Notes under the pieces: model-generated
Database searches by the model: none
What the model saw: only the letters and a program-made list of their open reading frames with translations
Told to the model about the DNA's origin: nothing
DNA from: Euclidia mi
Lineage: Eukaryota; Arthropoda; Insecta; Lepidoptera; Erebidae
DNA length: 64,000 nt
Assembly: GCA_944739405.2 (NCBI GenBank)
Contig: OX123182.2
Coordinates: 21,029,326-21,093,325, forward strand
Reading direction: 5' to 3'
Position numbers and translations under genes: made by a program
In this document: one piece after another, positions 1 through 11,144 of the stretch
Position numbering within the stretch: position 1 is the first letter of the stretch
Layout: each line of letters begins with the position of its first letter

Positions 1-1130
1 CAACTTGATGTTGGCTGTACTGTTTCTGTAAATTAGTTTGAGTAAATTGATGTAAGTGTTATCTATTTGTTGTTTATTTAGTGCTTCGAACACTACTTCA
101 TGTTTTACACTATCGAAAGCTTTTGTGTAATCAACAAAAGCTAAATAAACCGGTTTATTATATTCGTTGCACTTTTCTATTATTTGATTTAAGGCTTGGA
201 TATGGTCCGTTGTAGCAAATCCTCTCCGGAAACCGGCTTGTTCAGGGGGTTGGTGATAATCTAAATCTTTATCTATTCGGTTTAAAATAATGCGAATAAA
301 TAATTTGTACAAATGCGATAGTAAACTGATTGGCCTGTAATTATTAATATCGGATTTGTCACCCTTTTTGTGAAGCAGAATAATGTTAGAGTGGCACAAT
401 TTAGCTGGGATTTTACCTGTTTCCAAAATATTATTGAAAAAGTGAGTGATGTGCGGTAATGTAATATTGCAGCCTATTTTGAGAGCTTCAGTGGTGACGC
501 CATCCAGCCCAGGGCTTTTTTCGAACTTCATGGAATTAAGAGCCTGGTGAACTTCAGATTCTGTGATGATAGGTATGCGATCGGACAAGGAATATTCTAG
601 AATTTCTGTGGAAGGGGTATCGTCTGAGTAAAGAGTTTTGTAGAATTCTGTAGATATTGACATAACTTCGTTCCTACTGCTATGTTTAATACCTTGTCGA
701 TCTTTAAGGCAGTTAATCCAAGTCCGGCCTCCTGAAATGCCCTTTTTTGCTATTCTCAGTGACCTGTTCTTTTCTATGGCTATTTGTACCAATTGGCAAT
801 TGTATTGTCTGACATCGTTTCTTACGCTGCGTTTGACTTTTCTATCTTTTTTTCTGTAATCTAAGGTATTTCTTGGTATTAAATGTCGTTCCTCTAGCAA
901 TTTTTTGGATTCAGCTGTTAGTATTTTTGTTTTTGGTTTTTATGTTTTAATTTTGCTATTACATTTTTGTATTATCGAAACGATTGCTTCATATTGTTCC
1001 TCTGTATTCATTTCGTCTAGTTTTAAACCATTGAATCTATTTGATAGTTCTAATTCATATTTGTCTACGTGTTTTACAAGAATATATTTTGAAGGTCTGT
1101 ATTTATTTTTACTAAAAACCTTTTAAATTG
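1..1130 (-). pseudogene. RTE-like LINE fragment, reverse transcriptase part, cut by window edge
   Basis: Read on the minus strand, about 1105 down to 1 gives the region between endonuclease and reverse transcriptase (RT) and then the first RT blocks of a non-LTR retrotransposon. Visible motifs are NNYRPISLL, EQAGFRRGF and the catalytic block A AFVDYTKAFDS (around 120-165). The FADD block would lie beyond position 1. The upstream part has stops near 1050-1110, so the copy is degenerate. The motif set matches the RTE-like group, as does LINE B at 10745-14195, but this is a different, diverged subfamily. The RT would copy element RNA at a nicked target; this copy is unlikely to be active. I cannot tell how much lies outside the window. 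Confidence 0.8.
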
Positions 1131-2468
1131 ATAAGTGTGATTAATTTATATAATCAAATGTGTTTAAACACAATCTAGTGAGCTCAGTGGCATTGGCGAG
1201 GCCTATTGCCAGCAGTAGACTACAACGAAATGATGATGTTGATCAATTTCACAATTATTCCATCTATTTAGTCTAGTAATCAAGTTGCCGCTAGTTGACC
1301 GTACACAACACAAGTTGTTAGTCAGATAATACATTTAATGGGTCAGTGTTATGTCGCAGTGCATAATAAATATAATCATTATTTTCAACTATTGTCCGGA
1401 TGGGATAATATTGTACCAAGAGTTATCGTTGTAATTACCGAAACTTAATTGAGAGTATAGTGAGAATGGACTGTAGTGAGACTTGTTATCTTCTGTTAGT
1501 ACTGTGTACTTAGAAAACTTTTTAAATTACTCTGAAATAATCACATTCAAGTCTTTTGAAATTCATAGAATAATGAATATAACTTTTGTTTTAAAGTTAG
1601 TTTACTGGGTCGCTGTACGTACATTTTACAGCTGTGTATCTCGGAACATTTAGACAGACAGAATTTCCACGACGCTGAAATGGCATTTGATGGACCGGTA
1701 AGTATGTTACTGTCGTGATAGAATAGAAAAATTAACTTCTTTTTTTCTTAACTTGCATTGGTAAACTGAAAATGTGTAAATAATTTGGAATCACTGTTTT
1801 TTCTAAATTACTGTCTTCTAAATCATATATGTATTATACCGTCAATTTACCTATACCCATTGTCATCATTTAGGTGTGGTCCACACACCTCAATGAAGTC
1901 CACCTCACCAGTCTCAATCACCTAGACTGGTCAGAGGATTATCTATTTGGAGGAGTACCACACCACATTCTCTCAAAATACAATCGGCTCTCTTGTGAAG
2001 CTATGCGATTTCCTTTTGATATCAAATGTTGTTCTTTGATTTCATGTGCTTAAATATTAATGCCATTCGATTTTTGCCGAACAAAACTCTTACCTAGAAT
2101 TTTTTCAAACAGTCATAATGTCAACCTGACCCGTAACAAGTATCCGTGTATGACAACGTTGTTTTACGGTTCACAAGTACTCAAACAAGTTTATAAATGT
2201 CGACGCACTGTGATCATAGACCGGGACAATATTCAAACAATGTTTACTCAATAGATTGCCTGGGAACGATAGTTTTAGGAATTTCTGATATTTAATTTGA
2301 TATGACAATACAATGTGTTTTCTAGATATATACTCTTAAGACAGATAAATTATTTTTTGTTTTGCTTATTGTATTTTTTTAGGTAAACAAGCGGTAACGG
2401 CATAAAGTAAATCGGATTGATGATGAAAGAAATCAAGATTGCAGTATTTAGGCTCAAACTGTTATCCT
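1131..2468. other. Non-coding stretch with one LINE/SINE-type tail
   Basis: No supported gene. Around 1180-1245 the plus strand carries a GCCTATTGCCAGCAGTAGAC-type sequence running into ATGATGATG, the kind of 3' end that follows many lepidopteran LINEs and SINEs, so a short 3' remnant probably sits there. The rest is AT-rich with no repeat I can name. Short ORFs such as 2060-2254 look random. Confidence 0.45.
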
Positions 2469-2484
2469 TGCACTGGTGAGTGGT

Positions 2485-2723
2485 CATTCATCCTCCTAGG
2501 GTTATCCCAGTTAGAACCCGGGGTCCGCTTTTTAGTCTAACCAGATTTGACTGAACATTAGCTCCTCCGCCACCCAAAGGGCTAGGCTATATCCCATGCT
2601 TAGACTACTATCAGTTTAATAATAGGTACTGACTTCCTATAACGGCGGTCCAAGATCTTCATGACAGCCGGGACCGACGGCTTAGTGTGCTCACCGAAGT
2701 ACGGGGCAAGCGATAATTTACAA
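2485..2723 (-). mobile_element. SINE family S1, 5'-truncated, with 16-bp TSD
   Basis: The block matches the minus strand of the full-length S1 SINE at 61229-61600: shared segments include TAAGCCGTCGGTCCCGG, TCATGAAGATCTT and the GATAACCCTAGGAGGATG end. The tRNA-like head is missing. Direct repeats TGCACTGGTGAGTGGT at 2469-2484 and 2724-2739 flank it exactly and are the target-site duplication, so this is a bona fide retroposed, 5'-truncated insertion. Other S1 copies are at 21531-21762, 50292-50683 and 61229-61600. Confidence 0.85.
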
Positions 2724-2739
2724 TGCACTGGTGAGTGGT

Positions 2740-2895
2740 GTTCTAAAATTAAAGTGTTCATCATACTGCCTTTCGACATCCACTACTGTGTATGCCTAGA
2801 GGCCTATGTGCCTCTACCATGTGAGTGGATGGGAGGATATGGCCTACTGCACCACGCTGGATAGACGGGCTAGTAAGTGCTACGAAAGTCATACT
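2740..2895 (-). repeat. 3' end of a LINE-like repeat, target of the S1 SINE
   Basis: On the minus strand this reads through AGGCCTATGTGCCTCTAC-like sequence (as GGCACATAGGCCTCTAGG) and GTGGATGTCGAAAGGCAGTA into ATGATGAAC, the style of 3' end seen on lepidopteran LINEs. The S1 SINE at 2485-2723 landed in its downstream side. No coding sequence remains. Confidence 0.45.
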
Positions 2896-3134
2896 AAACT
2901 ACAGGACTAAACAAACAGGTACTAATATAACATATTACCTCTGTAAGTATGTATGTAAGCCACCAAGCAAACGTTCTGTCGGTCAAGCACCAAACTATTG
3001 CTTACGTCAATATTTTTTTTACAGTTGGTAGTATCTTGAATATCCTTTTTGAAAACAACGCCCACTCTTCTTACTTTAGTGATGAATTTTGTATTGTGAG
3101 AGCTTTACAAAAACCCAAGTGACATCTAGACTAA

Positions 3135-3590
3135 AAACAGTTGCCTTGGAAAATGGGTAGGCCTTTGGTGTGGGACGCAACCTGTGTAGACACCCTCGCG
3201 CCATCACACGTTCCAAGCACGGGAGGCCATGCTGGCACTGCTGCTGCAACTGCGGAAACCCTCAAACGGCGCAAATACAGTAATTTAGTAAGTAATTACG
3301 TGTTTGAGCCGTTTGGGGTGGAAACGCTAGGCTCATGGGGTCCGAGCGCTCGTTCTCTATTCCGGGAAATTTCTAAACGGTTAATCGACGTCTCACGTGA
3401 CCAGAAGGCTGGTTTATTCTTTGCTCAGAGAATCAGCATTGCCATCCAGCGTGGCAATGCTGCCAGCCTTCTGGGCACGTTACCCGATGACATTGATGCG
3501 GAGGCATTTTACGACGCCTAAACCATATAAATATTTCACTTTCTAAATTTGTTTTTATGGTTTTTGTATTAGATTAGATTAGATTAAGCT
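3135..3590 (+). pseudogene. C-terminal domain of a retroelement ORF, putative endonuclease-like, with ATTAG-repeat tail
   Basis: An open frame encodes 126 residues beginning PWKMGRPLVWDATCVDTLAP and ending at a TAA at 3519-3521. Blocks such as FGVETLGSWGPSAR and FAQRISIAIQRGNAASLLGT resemble a domain I recall downstream of reverse transcriptases in many invertebrate genomes. The WDATCVDT segment could be part of a PD-(D/E)XK-like nuclease core, but that is inference. No RT is present upstream, so this is a 3' remnant. After the stop there is a short 3' UTR and then four ATTAG units at about 3567-3590, a likely tail. Alternative: a captured host exon, less likely. Confidence 0.5.
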
Positions 3591-4752
3591 TCACTTATAT
3601 GCTACTTATAAATTATGTTACTTTAACCTCATTATATAAATAAAGTTCAAAACAATCGTTTAGGGATCGCATAAAGTGAAAAAGATTTTTCCCGTGTGAG
3701 ATAAATCTTACACAAACGGCAAAGCTACTGCACGTATGGGGTAATGGTCTTTCATAGATACATTTACTTATACAAAATAAAAGCCATATCAATTTAAAAT
3801 TAGAATATGTATTTGGCTTATTTGCTATCAAAGACGCTACAACATTACAACACAAGTATTTTGCTATTATTTTGATGACGTCGCAATTTTCAGAGCGATA
3901 TTAAAATTTTCTGTGTCCGTAAAACTATTGTCAGCACAAATATCCAAGAATACGTATCACATAACGCTACAAACCTAAATATGTACTACTAATTTGAATA
4001 CCATCCGCGAGGCAGCGATAACTTGAACTAACGTTCCGTAAGAGAAGTCCATCTATTAACTATTCAAAGGCTTAAATAGAATCGAAAACGTGCCAAGTCG
4101 TTGTATCCTGACCGGCAGACGATTCGAGGTGTCATATTATATTAATGCCGGTGGACGTGTTGTGTGGAAGATAGAGACGAGAAAATTGGTGAGACGGGTG
4201 AGAACTATAAGTAGGTAGGATTTGGGTTGACAATGATTTGACATTGAGATGAAAAAATGCCTGGCGATTTCACGGCGAAGTAACTAAAAGTCTGCAAACT
4301 GCGCAACGCAATCGTTGCATGATCATGTCACTACGGGACGTCGAGAAAACCGCGGTTGTTTTAGTGAGAGTCCCGAACACCTCCAGGGTGAGCCTCATAC
4401 ACCTACTGCTTCAGCCCCAACTCGAATGACCCCATTTCGAGTGGCGAAGGGAATAAGCCGCTATTTGGGATTCCGTCGATAAACCAAAAAATAAATACAT
4501 AGGTTAAAACTGTATAATTTTCTCTGGAAATGAGAAATAATTATGAAGACCGTAACTTAGTGTTTATTGGGATACATACCACGTACCATAGTCTTGGGTT
4601 ACATCCGTGACTATGGCCTCAACATCCTCACATTGACCTCAACGCACGCCTATAAATATTTTAACGATAGTATAATTACCACGATAGCTACAATATGCCG
4701 GGTGACAAGTAAATTAAAGGTACAATGTTCTGTGTTCCACACTTTTGCTGAT
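3591..4752. other. Non-coding stretch, nothing recognised
   Basis: No supported gene or named repeat. Composition rises in GC around 4100-4460. The short ORFs in both strands show no recognisable motif. The 3' edge (AAAAC, 4753-4757) is the target duplicated by the copia insertion. Confidence 0.4.
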
Positions 4753-4757
4753 AAAAC

Positions 4758-5016
4758 TGTTAGATTATATTATTATTGTGAATGCAAAAATTAAATTACA
4801 TTTATATTTAAGTGTAAAACAATACAAATAGTATGGCAACATTTGACAGTTAGATTTGTTATAAATAGGGTATCATTATTATAATGATTGCTCACTCTGT
4901 TAAACGCTCTCAAAGTGAACGGATATTTATATACTTCCTAGTGATATTCAAAGTAAATAAATATCAAGTGAATATTATTATAAAAGTGTTTCTTTTTTAG
5001 TCCATAACCTCTAACA
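4758..5016 (+). repeat. 5' LTR of the copia element
   Basis: 259 bp, TGTTAG...CTAACA. It contains a TATA box (TATAAATA, 4860-4867) and a polyadenylation signal AATAAA (4956-4961), so the U3-R-U5 order reads on the plus strand. It is about 97% identical to the right LTR by eye. Confidence 0.95.
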
Positions 5017-5030
5017 GGTTATGGGCCCAG
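5017..5030 (+). promoter_or_regulatory. Copia primer-binding site, internal initiator-tRNA-Met type
   Basis: GGTTATGGGCCCAG directly follows the LTR. It is the exact reverse complement of CTGGGCCCATAACC, the anticodon stem-loop of eukaryotic initiator tRNA-Met. Drosophila copia is known to prime from a 5' half-molecule of this tRNA rather than from the 3' CCA end; this element appears to do the same. Confidence 0.85.
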
Positions 5031-5136
5031 TGCCGCGTTTCTAAATTCAGTGAAAATTAGTTACAACTACCGACAGTCTATAGTGTTTAAATCGTTAGTC
5101 TGTCTTGTGGAATAAAAAGTGCTGTAACCGTAAGTA

Positions 5137-5670
5137 ATGGAACATTAAAACAAAACAAGGAACATTAAACCGTTTGACGGCGATAAATATATTATCTGAA
5201 AATTTAGAATACGTTCGTTACTAAGTGTAAAAGTTTTACATGTTGAAAATAAAAACGGAACGACTTATAAGCGGAAGTTTGAGAACTACCTGCATCAGTA
5301 TAATAAAAAATTTAAAGTGCAGAATAATACGAAATCTATAAAATGTCATTTTTGTGGACGCAAGGGACACATTAAAAAGGATTGCTTTCATTTTAAACGG
5401 ACGAATAAACAGAAAAATATGGCGGACAGAAAGAGAACGATTCAAACTGTCGGATTATCGCAAGAGTCGAAATCTGATGACTTTTCAGGTTATGCATTCA
5501 TGACTGGACAGTGTCGGCAAGAAAATAGTCCAAACAAAATTACATTCTTGTTGGATTCGGGAGCTTCGGATCATGTTATAAACAGGGATGATATTTTTAT
5601 TACATTTGAATATTTACGTAAACCAATAAATATTTCTGTTGCTAAAAATAACACATTTTTTCATAATTAA
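5137..5670 (+). pseudogene. Copia gag and protease remnant
   Basis: The gag start (ATG 5137) is followed at once by stops; only scattered gag sequence remains. From 5317 an open frame holds a CCHC zinc knuckle (CHFCGRKGHIKKDC, about 5347-5388), which binds RNA in the Gag particle, and then the aspartic-protease active site LLDSGASDH (catalytic Asp codon 5554-5556). The frame stops at 5668-5670, and the C-terminal half of the protease is missing. Most of the usual Gag length is absent, which implies an internal deletion before or after insertion. Confidence 0.8.
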
Positions 5671-5997
5671 ATCCATATTACCTACCAATAGTTTATGTGA
5701 AGCTTGCATAAATGGCAAACAGGCTAGACTACCTTTAAATAAAATGAAGAATAAGGAATACATAAAGCGACCTCTATATGTTGTACATTCAGATGTATGT
5801 GGACCTATCACTCCTTCAACGTTTGATAATAAAAATTATTTTGTTTTGTTTGTCGATCAGTTCACCCATTATTGTGTGGTTTACCCTTTGACTTATAAGT
5901 CAGATGTGTTTTCGGCATTCAAAGATTTCATTGCGAAAAGTGAGTCAAAGTTTAATTCTAAATTAGTTACTTTGTATAGTGATAACGGTGGCGAATA
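5671..5997 (+). pseudogene. Copia integrase, N-terminal and first catalytic part
   Basis: The pre-integrase zinc region is recognisable by LCEACINGKQARLP, then the core by VHSDVCGPI (first catalytic Asp) and LYSDNGGEY (second catalytic Asp). The reading frame is continuous from about 5690 to 5997, where the LINE block begins. The continuation with the third catalytic residue is at 14196. The protein would insert element cDNA into the genome; here it is physically split. Confidence 0.88.
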
Positions 5998-6397
5998 TTT
6001 ATTATTATTATTATTATTTAATTCTTTATTGTACACCAGTAATTACAGAACAAGTACAGTTAATTTCTTATATACTACTGGTAGTACAAGGGCAGTCTTA
6101 TCGCATAATGCAATTTCTACCAGACAACCATGGACGGACAGTATCGTCTAAATGGACAGGTAGTATGCGGGCGTACAATACTAAGACTAAGACTAGCTAC
6201 TTAAATCTAAAATTAACCTAACTAAACTAAATTAATATAAACAATATTTAGATATAGGTAATTACATACATACATAAATAATATATACATAATACATATA
6301 TTATAACAAGTACATAAATAAATAAATATATATATATATTATAAATATATACATACATTATGTAAATTTTACATACATGTAACAGGATTGGTTGTTG

Positions 6398-9319
6398 TTA
6401 CAGTGACAAGTAATGTTCTTTTACGAGCTTTTTAAATATTGGCAGTGCTTTTGATCGTCTAATATCTTCTGGTAGTGAGTTCCATAGTCTTGCCGCTAGC
6501 ACTGTAAAGGATTTGTCGAAGAACACAGTAGAGTGCACAGGATTTTTCAACTTAAGATTTTCTGATGATCTCAAGCACTTCGAATGTGTGTCATGCAAGA
6601 ATACAAATCTTTCCTTGAGATATAGGGGATAAGACGGATTAAATAGTACATTATATAGGAGACAGAGAATGTGAGTATTCCGGCGAAAGCGGATTGGCAG
6701 CCATTTGAGCTTGTTTCGAAATTCAGAGACGTGGTCATATTTACGTAAACCAAATATGAACCGTATACAGAAGTTTTGGAGTCGCTCAAGTTTTTCCAGC
6801 TGGTCCTCATTGAGATCTAGAAAGCTGGCATCGGCATAGTCAAGAATGGGAAGAAGGATAGATTGCGCAAGCGCTATTTTAGTGGCAATTGGGAGAAAGT
6901 TGCGTAACCTTCTCAATGATGCGGCAGCAGCAAAAAGTTGTCGACTAGTGCTTTGTAGTTGGAATGTCCAAGAAAGTGTTCTGTCAATGTAGATCCCCAA
7001 GTTCTTCACTTTTTCACTAAAAGGAATCGGAACACCATCAAAAGATACGAGGGGAAGCGTTGACCAGTCGATTTTAGAAATATATCTAGAACTACCAACC
7101 ACAATAACCTGGGTCTTGGTAGGATTAACCCTTAGTCCAAACCTATTTGTCCAATCACTTATTCGATCCAGATCGTTATTAATAATTGTAATACCATGTG
7201 GTAAGTTTTCAGGCTTAGTATGATAATAAATTTGCATATCATCAGCATAGAGGTGGTAGGAAGAAGAAATATGGTTGGAGATAGTATTAATAAAAACTGT
7301 GAAAAGCAAAGGAGATAAAACGCCGCCCTGTGGTACGCCGGCAGACATATCACACCAGGTGGAATAGGTGTCATCCAGACGGACTCTTTGACGGCGACCA
7401 AACAGGTAACTACGAAACCAGTCAATCACCGATGGAGATATGTTAAGAGAGCATAACCTGGCAAGGAGAACGTCAAAGTCTACAGTGTTGAAAGCGTTAC
7501 TAAAGTCTAGTAAACAGAGGACTGTGAGATTGCCATCCTCCATGCCTCTCCTGATATCATCCGTAATATTGACAAGGGTGGTACAGGTACTATGTCCAGG
7601 TCGGAAACCAGATTGAAAGGGATTCAGGATATTATTTCTAGATAGGAAAGCATTCAGTTGGTTATGGATAAGGCGTTCGAGGACTTTGGAAAGGAAAGGT
7701 AATATGGATATGGGACGAAATTCAGAGAAGGATTCAGGATTAGGCTTTTTTGGTAAAGGGATGACTTGAGCATTTTTCCAAGCAGTTGGAAAAACACCAT
7801 TGGAGATGGAATAATTAAGGATGTGACAAATGATTGAAAGGATTTCACCAAGGATGGGAAGGATCATATTACGGGTGATACCGTCACTTCCAACTGCATT
7901 GGATGCTATTGATAGGATGCTCTTCTTAACATCACATTCAGTAAATTGACTAAAGACAAATGGAGTATAATCAGGAGTTGGAAGCGATGAAAGATAATTT
8001 AAAGTGTTAATTTTTGTTGTCTTATCATAATTAGACGAAGCGGAGAAGTGCTGGTTAAGCATATTGATATCAATTTTATTAGGAGCATTCGTTTGTCTTT
8101 GCTTTCCAACCCCAAGTGATTTGAGGAATTTCCATACTTTAGCTGGATCACCGTTTTGTACGGAGTTATGAATGTGCTGGCGTTGTGCATCCCTACACAC
8201 CCTATTACAGTGATTTCGCGCTTTTAAATATTTTTCCTTATTTGAATCTGTCGGTTTAGACTGGTACTTTGATTTTGCCACTGCTTTCCTATGAATAAGT
8301 ACCCTTATTTCATTGGTAAGCCAGGGCGCTGGACGATGTTTCAATTTAATTGACCGTAAGGGAGCATGATAATTATAGAGATCAGTAATCTGCTTTTCAA
8401 ATATGTCAACCTTATCGTCAATGGTTTCTGCTGTTAATAGCCGCCTCCAGTTGAATGCCTTAGCGTCATCACAAAGTCGTTCAGTATCAATACCACTAAA
8501 ATTGCGTTGCAGAAGTATTCTTGGCTTTGCCTTAGGAGGACGAATTTTGTAAGAGAGAAAGATTAGATCATGATAAGAGAATTCGTCGGCACAGAATTGG
8601 CCGTGCTTAGCGACGTGGTTAAGCGAGGAAACAAAAATGAGGTCTAGAAGTGAGGGAGTAGAATTGGGAAAGTGATGGGTGGCATTAAGAGGTAGAATAT
8701 TAAGATTGCAAGAGACTGAAATAGAATTAAGAGATGAAGAACATGAGTCATTCTTAAGAAGACAAGTGTTAAAGTCACCCATAATGATAGTTTGACTTTA
8801 AGAAGGAGAAAGATTAAGTAAGAGATTCTCAAAGGAGGAAAAAAAGTCAATACGTAAGGAGGGACAGTAGTAAACACCAAGAAGGATTTTAGTATGATGT
8901 AGCTCGACTTCCAGAAACAGATGTTCACCAGCATTGGGTGAAGGCGGCTGTGAAGACACGTTTACCACATTACAGGCAAAAAAGGATCGAAGATAAATTG
9001 CTACACCGCCGCCACGACAACCAGTGCGGTCATTTCTGATTAGTTGGAAGCCGGGCAGAGAGTAGGAAGTCGAAGGAAGGCATGGCTTAAGCCATGATTC
9101 AGACACAAGAATAGCGTGTAAGTTCTTACAGTGTAAGTTTGCCAGCATATCGGGGAAATGAGCGGGAATACTCTGTGCATTGATATGCATCACATTAAAG
9201 TTTCTTGGAACATCAGAAAATACAGATTGGAGGTTATCTGCTAATGAAGGAACACTAACGTAACTGCCATCGTCACTATTTGCAGAAAAAAAGTCGTCAC
9301 TATCACTGTTACAATCCAT
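6398..9319 (-). pseudogene. LINE A ORF2: AP-type endonuclease plus reverse transcriptase, one stop codon
   Basis: The frame runs 9319 to 6398, 973 codons plus stop, with a single TAA at 8800-8798; reading resumes in the same frame (ATG at 8782 is internal, not the true start). Endonuclease motifs are HINAQSIPAHF, VSESWLKP and RGGGVAIYLRS in the first 140 residues, and IIMGDFNTCL near residue 180. RT blocks include FRPISILPFLSK, CLLDFSNAFNTVD (block A), GVPQGGVLSPLLF and YHLYADDMQIY (catalytic YADD near residue 690). The C-terminus has KWLPIRFRR and LWNSLPEDIR, typical for LINE ORF2 ends. It would nick target DNA and reverse-transcribe its own RNA. The lone stop could be a mutation or a sequencing error. 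Confidence 0.92.
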
Positions 9320-9961
9320 TATAAAATTAAATATAAAATAAAATATATAAAGTTTTAAATATTAACTAAATAAATATATATAACCAAAAAAAAATATATA
9401 TATAATAATATAGAACCTATATAAATCTAATCAAACTTTGTATTGTATTCAATACAGAGTCCACCTGCCAGTTAGTTGTCACAGTAAAAATACGTAAAAC
9501 ACAAGTATAATATAAATAACTAAAATCCCAAGTAGGATGGCTACTAAATTTAACAGTATAAATATAAAATCTTAAAAATAAACAACGATGTAATTTTGAT
9601 ACGAACTAGTTACAAACTAAAGATATTATAATAGCAACGACGAAAGTGTCACTTTAAAAACTATAATTATGGTTCATTAAGTTTAAAAATATTGCTGCGC
9701 AATAACGAAACGTTAGTATAAGAACATGACGTGAAATGTCAAAAGTGAAAACTCAGTCATAACACGATAGCTAGTCAGTATTTAATAATAAAAACAAAGT
9801 CATAATTATCTGCTAAATACCGTACATTACTTTACAAAATTATAATATTAGAATTTGCTTTGAATTTTTGAAGTGAACAAAATGATACGAGTACCGTCCG
9901 ACTAAACAAGTATAGAACAAACCATGCACTAATAACAAAGAGTGAAATGAATAATCCAGGA

Positions 9962-10699
9962 TTATTTCCGTGTCGCTGCAGCTCTTTTAGCTTTGACCGG
10001 CTCATTCTTCGCAGTAGACTGTACTTGTTTCGACTGGTCAGCAACGTTGAGTTGGCATACATTTTGTAGATCGACCAAAGAGTTTATTCGATGACGCTCA
10101 CCGTTCATCCCGAGGACATAGACTATGCCTTCTCTAGTCCAGCATTTTGAGACTCCCATTTTCTCCCGGGCTGCTACAAAGACGTCATGGCGGGCTTTTG
10201 TAAGGAATTCCGAGGCTGTGATACCAGTGCCTTTGAGTTTGGTTTTAGAAAACCATAGTTTGTCCCGAACTGACACATGCTGGAGTTTGATGAGTATGGG
10301 GCGGTGCTTGAGTGGCGACGAAGTTGCAGGTCTGCCCATTCGGTGGCAACGTTTGATGTTGTTGGGAGTGAAATCGTCGATTTTCATGTGCGTCTTCACA
10401 ACACTCACAATGGTTTGCACCAAGTCCTCCTTCTTCTCTTCTGGAACGCCATGAAAAAGAAGAATCTTGCGACGGCCTTGCATTTCCAAATGGTCAACGC
10501 TACGAGCCAGCAATTGGACTTGCAGCTGCAAACCTTTCAGCGCTGCAGTTACAAATTCCCGGAATGCACCAAATTCTGCAGCCAGACCAGCAATGTTGGA
10601 TGAAGAGCTGGCATTACTTTGCAGCATATCCTCGAACTGTGACATCTTCTGGTGAAACATTGTGTTCAAACTTTCGATTGTGTGTTGTATGGATTCCAT
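9962..10699 (-). CDS. LINE A ORF1 protein, L1 ORF1p-like nucleic-acid binding
   Basis: An intact 245-residue ORF. The first ~75 residues are heptad-like and predict a coiled coil (MFHQKMSQFEDML and LQLQVQLLARSVDHLE). Then comes an RRM-like segment with KILLFHGVPEEKKEDL and NNIKRCHRMGRP, followed by a region with RPILIKLQHVSVRDKLW and a basic tail. This order resembles L1-type ORF1p (Transposase_22 family), a trimeric RNA chaperone that coats LINE RNA. The ATG at 10699 follows 50 bp or less of 5' UTR. Its strand and position upstream of ORF2 fit one element. Function is assigned by architecture only. Confidence 0.75.
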   Translation of the reverse strand: MESIQHTIESLNTMFHQKMSQFEDMLQSNASSSSNIAGLAAEFGAFREFVTAALKGLQLQVQLLARSVDHLEMQGRRKILLFHGVPEEKKEDLVQTIVSVVKTHMKIDDFTPNNIKRCHRMGRPATSSPLKHRPILIKLQHVSVRDKLWFSKTKLKGTGITASEFLTKARHDVFVAAREKMGVSKCWTREGIVYVLGMNGERHRINSLVDLQNVCQLNVADQSKQVQSTAKNEPVKAKRAAATRK

Positions 10700-11144
10700 G
10701 ATGATTATAGTGCTTTAATACAGGAGATAACGCTCTGGCAGGTGGAGTATATAATAAAGCCTTTTATTTCTTGCATGTTAGGCATTCTATCAAAGTTTGA
10801 TAACATTATTGTTGAGTCGCAAGAACCCCTTCACGGGTGAAGGCCTCCTCCAAAGCAGCCCATTCAACTCTTATCAAGAGCTACTTCTGTCCACCTCAAG
10901 CCTGCAATCCTGGTGATGTCGTCCTGCCATCTTGCATGAGGTCTACCTCTGTATCTCTTTCCTAATGGACCATTCCACAAGGAAACTGTTCTTGTCCACC
11001 TGTCATCCTTTAGTCTTGCTACATGGCCAGCCCATTTTCACTTTAGTTTTTTCGCATGTTTTAAGGCATCTGTGGCTTTGGATATCTTCCTTATTTTTGT
11101 ATGTCTCATTTTTTGCCTTTTGTTGATGTTTAGCATACTACGTT

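Larger units (their letters stand above)
6002..10745 (-). mobile_element. LINE A, ORF1/ORF2 non-LTR retrotransposon, near full length
   Basis: On the minus strand the order is ORF1 (10699-9962), a 642-bp spacer, ORF2 (9319-6398) and a 3' UTR that ends in a TAA repeat (plus-strand TTA repeat 6002-6020) just after a GTACAATAAAG sequence. ORF2 is broken by only one in-frame stop, so the copy is young. The 5' boundary against LINE B is not sharp; it lies at roughly 10735-10760. The RT and endonuclease blocks suggest the CR1/Jockey group of LINEs; the exact clade is uncertain. LINE D at 40678-44137 is a diverged relative. Confidence 0.88.

Noticed and set aside
3567..3590. Telomeric repeat
   Set aside because: The unit is ATTAG, not TTAGG, with only four copies after a retroelement ORF.
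9455..10752. Short inverted match CCACCTGCCAG at 9464 and complement near 10737
   Set aside because: Eleven bases in 1.3 kb of related element sequence; could be chance and has no structural support.
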